Source: Thermoplasmata archaeon (lineage in GTDB: Archaea; Thermoplasmatota; Thermoplasmata; Lutacidiplasmatales; UBA184). From it: a stretch of DNA of 6,069 bases. The position numbers and the translations under genes were made by a program. Location of the stretch: assembly GCA_030042815.1 (NCBI GenBank), contig JASHYY010000067.1, positions 1 through 6,069 of the forward strand, in the 5' to 3' direction. The notes beneath the pieces were generated by a model. It was not told where the DNA came from and did no database searches. It worked only from the letters and a program-made list of their open reading frames with translations. Of the stretch, positions 5,170 through 6,069 are shown piece after piece; the first letter of the stretch is position 1, and the number at the start of each line of letters is the position of its first letter.

Positions 5170-6069
5170 ATGGCGGGGGCCGCCGCGTCGTTCCATTGGA
5201 CGTCCTCGGACCTCCGAGAGATCGAGGCGAACTACCGGGACGAGCGGTCGAGCTTGTGGATGTACCGGTCGCTCGCGAAGGCCGACCCGGTGCCCGAGCG
5301 GGCCCACCTGCTCGAGCAGCTGGCCGGCTTTGAGGAACGGCACGCGGCCCTCTGGGGGGCCCTGCTCGACCGTCTCGGTCGGCCCCGACCCCGCGACGCG
5401 CGCCTCGGGAACCACCGGATCCTCGTCGCGATGGCCCGGCTCGTCGGCGTCGGGCTCGTCCTGCCGATCGTCCACCGGGAGGAGGTGGACGGGGTCGAGA
5501 AGTACCGGGACCAGGCGCGCCGATGGACGGACCCCGCCGCACAGGAGGTGTTCCGGTCGATCCTGCCCGACGAGGTCGCGCACGAGATCGAGACGTCGAG
5601 CGCGGCCCGGGCCGCCGGGGGACAGGGTAGCGGGTCGCTCCGCAGCCTCCTCCTCGGGGCGATCGATGGGTTCGCGAGCGTCGTCGCCCTCTCGGCGGGA
5701 GTCGCGGCGGTCACGCGCTCCGACCTCGCGGTCCTGATCGCGGGCTCGGCGTCCGTGGCGGCCGGCGCGCTCTCGATGGCCGCCTCGGAGTACGTTTCCG
5801 TCAAGGCGGAGCGCGACGCGCGGGCCGCGCAGGAGCGGATGGAGGCCGAAGCGGTCGCGGCGGCCCCCACCACGAAGCGCGCTCAGCTCCTTTGGGCGTA
5901 CCGGGAGAAGGGCCTTTCGTCCGACGAGGCGGCGAAGGTCGTCGCCCGCCTCGAGTCCGACCCGCCGCGATACCTCGCGGCGCTGATGGCGGAGCGGTAC
6001 GGGGCGTCACCGGCGGAGGACGAGCGGCCGGGCCGCCAAGGGTTCCTCACGGGGATCTCGTTCGCGCTG
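5170..6069 (+). CDS. Ferritin-like/VIT1 (CCC1) family iron transporter, 3' end outside window
   Basis: Predicted membrane iron exporter or sequestering protein, comparable to bacterial MbfA (membrane-bound ferritin with a VIT1 transporter part). The frame is open to the last base, giving 300 residues. Residues 10-150 look like a four-helix ferritin/rubrerythrin-like domain with candidate di-iron ligands: E25 in YRDERSSLW, E55 and H58 in FEERH, E104/E105 in HREEVDG, and E135 and H138 in DEVAHE. The VIT1 part follows: membrane helix 1 with LLGAIDGFASVVALSAGV (161-178), helix 2 with AGALSMAASEYVSVKAERD (198-216), the CCC1/VIT1 signature, then a charged helical region (217-289) where VIT1 proteins bind cytosolic metal, and the start of helix 3 (GFLTGISFAL, 291-300). 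Two or three more helices would lie beyond the window. The ATG is the first good start after the nuclease stop, and the reading begins shortly before ferritin helix A. Likely role: iron detoxification coupled to sensing or oxidation. Confidence 0.92.
   Translation, partial: MAGAAASFHWTSSDLREIEANYRDERSSLWMYRSLAKADPVPERAHLLEQLAGFEERHAALWGALLDRLGRPRPRDARLGNHRILVAMARLVGVGLVLPIVHREEVDGVEKYRDQARRWTDPAAQEVFRSILPDEVAHEIETSSAARAAGGQGSGSLRSLLLGAIDGFASVVALSAGVAAVTRSDLAVLIAGSASVAAGALSMAASEYVSVKAERDARAAQERMEAEAVAAAPTTKRAQLLWAYREKGLSSDEAAKVVARLESDPPRYLAALMAERYGASPAEDERPGRQGFLTGISFAL

Noticed and set aside
3578..5542. Antisense open frame of 654 codons opposite tfb, the nuclease and the transporter
   Set aside because: It spans three plus-strand genes with clear family motifs and their gaps. 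Its translation is low-complexity Arg/Pro/Gly-rich with no domain.

Overview
The window is very GC-rich, with nearly every codon third position G or C. It reads as an archaeal chromosome: it holds an archaeal-type ribosomal protein S2 directly behind enolase, a complete transcription factor B (TFB) gene, a TrmB-type regulator, and BRE/TATA-like promoters 25-35 bp ahead of start codons. eno followed by rpsB is the tail of the conserved archaeal rpl13-rps9-rpoN-rpoK-eno-rps2 block. A GC-rich euryarchaeal lineage, perhaps a mesophilic member of the Thermoplasmatota, would fit, but this placement is inference. All five complete or partial downstream genes and the upstream enolase lie on the plus strand. 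The long antisense open frames are by-products of GC-rich codon use.

Layout: (1) bases 1-537, the C-terminal part of enolase, cut by the window edge; (2) 542-1198, ribosomal protein S2, four bases after the enolase stop; (3) a 54-bp gap with a small hairpin plus T-run that overlaps a TATA-like box; (4) 1253-2527, a TrmB-family regulator with an N-terminal winged helix, a non-catalytic PLD-like middle region and a C-terminal V4R-like ligand-binding domain, probably read from a leaderless mRNA; (5) a 173-bp gap with tandem, mutually exclusive hairpins, three GCTAC elements and a strong BRE/TATA promoter; (6) 2701-3813, a TFB with an intact zinc ribbon and cyclin repeats but an unusual B-reader region; (7) a 67-bp gap with a GC hairpin; (8) 3881-5080, a RecB/Cas4-like PD-(D/E)XK nuclease with four Fe-S-type cysteines; (9) an 89-bp gap; (10) 5170-6069, the first 300 residues of a ferritin-like/VIT1 membrane iron transporter, cut by the window end.

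The first two genes are housekeeping. The next two are both transcriptional: a predicted ligand-responsive regulator and a general factor of non-standard form. The nuclease may share the tfb transcript. The iron transporter seems to be a separate unit. I see no CRISPR array, transposon, tRNA, rRNA or prophage. I do not see a clear new multi-gene system. The most unusual items are the divergent TFB, the TrmB-V4R fusion beside it, and the structured DNA between them.
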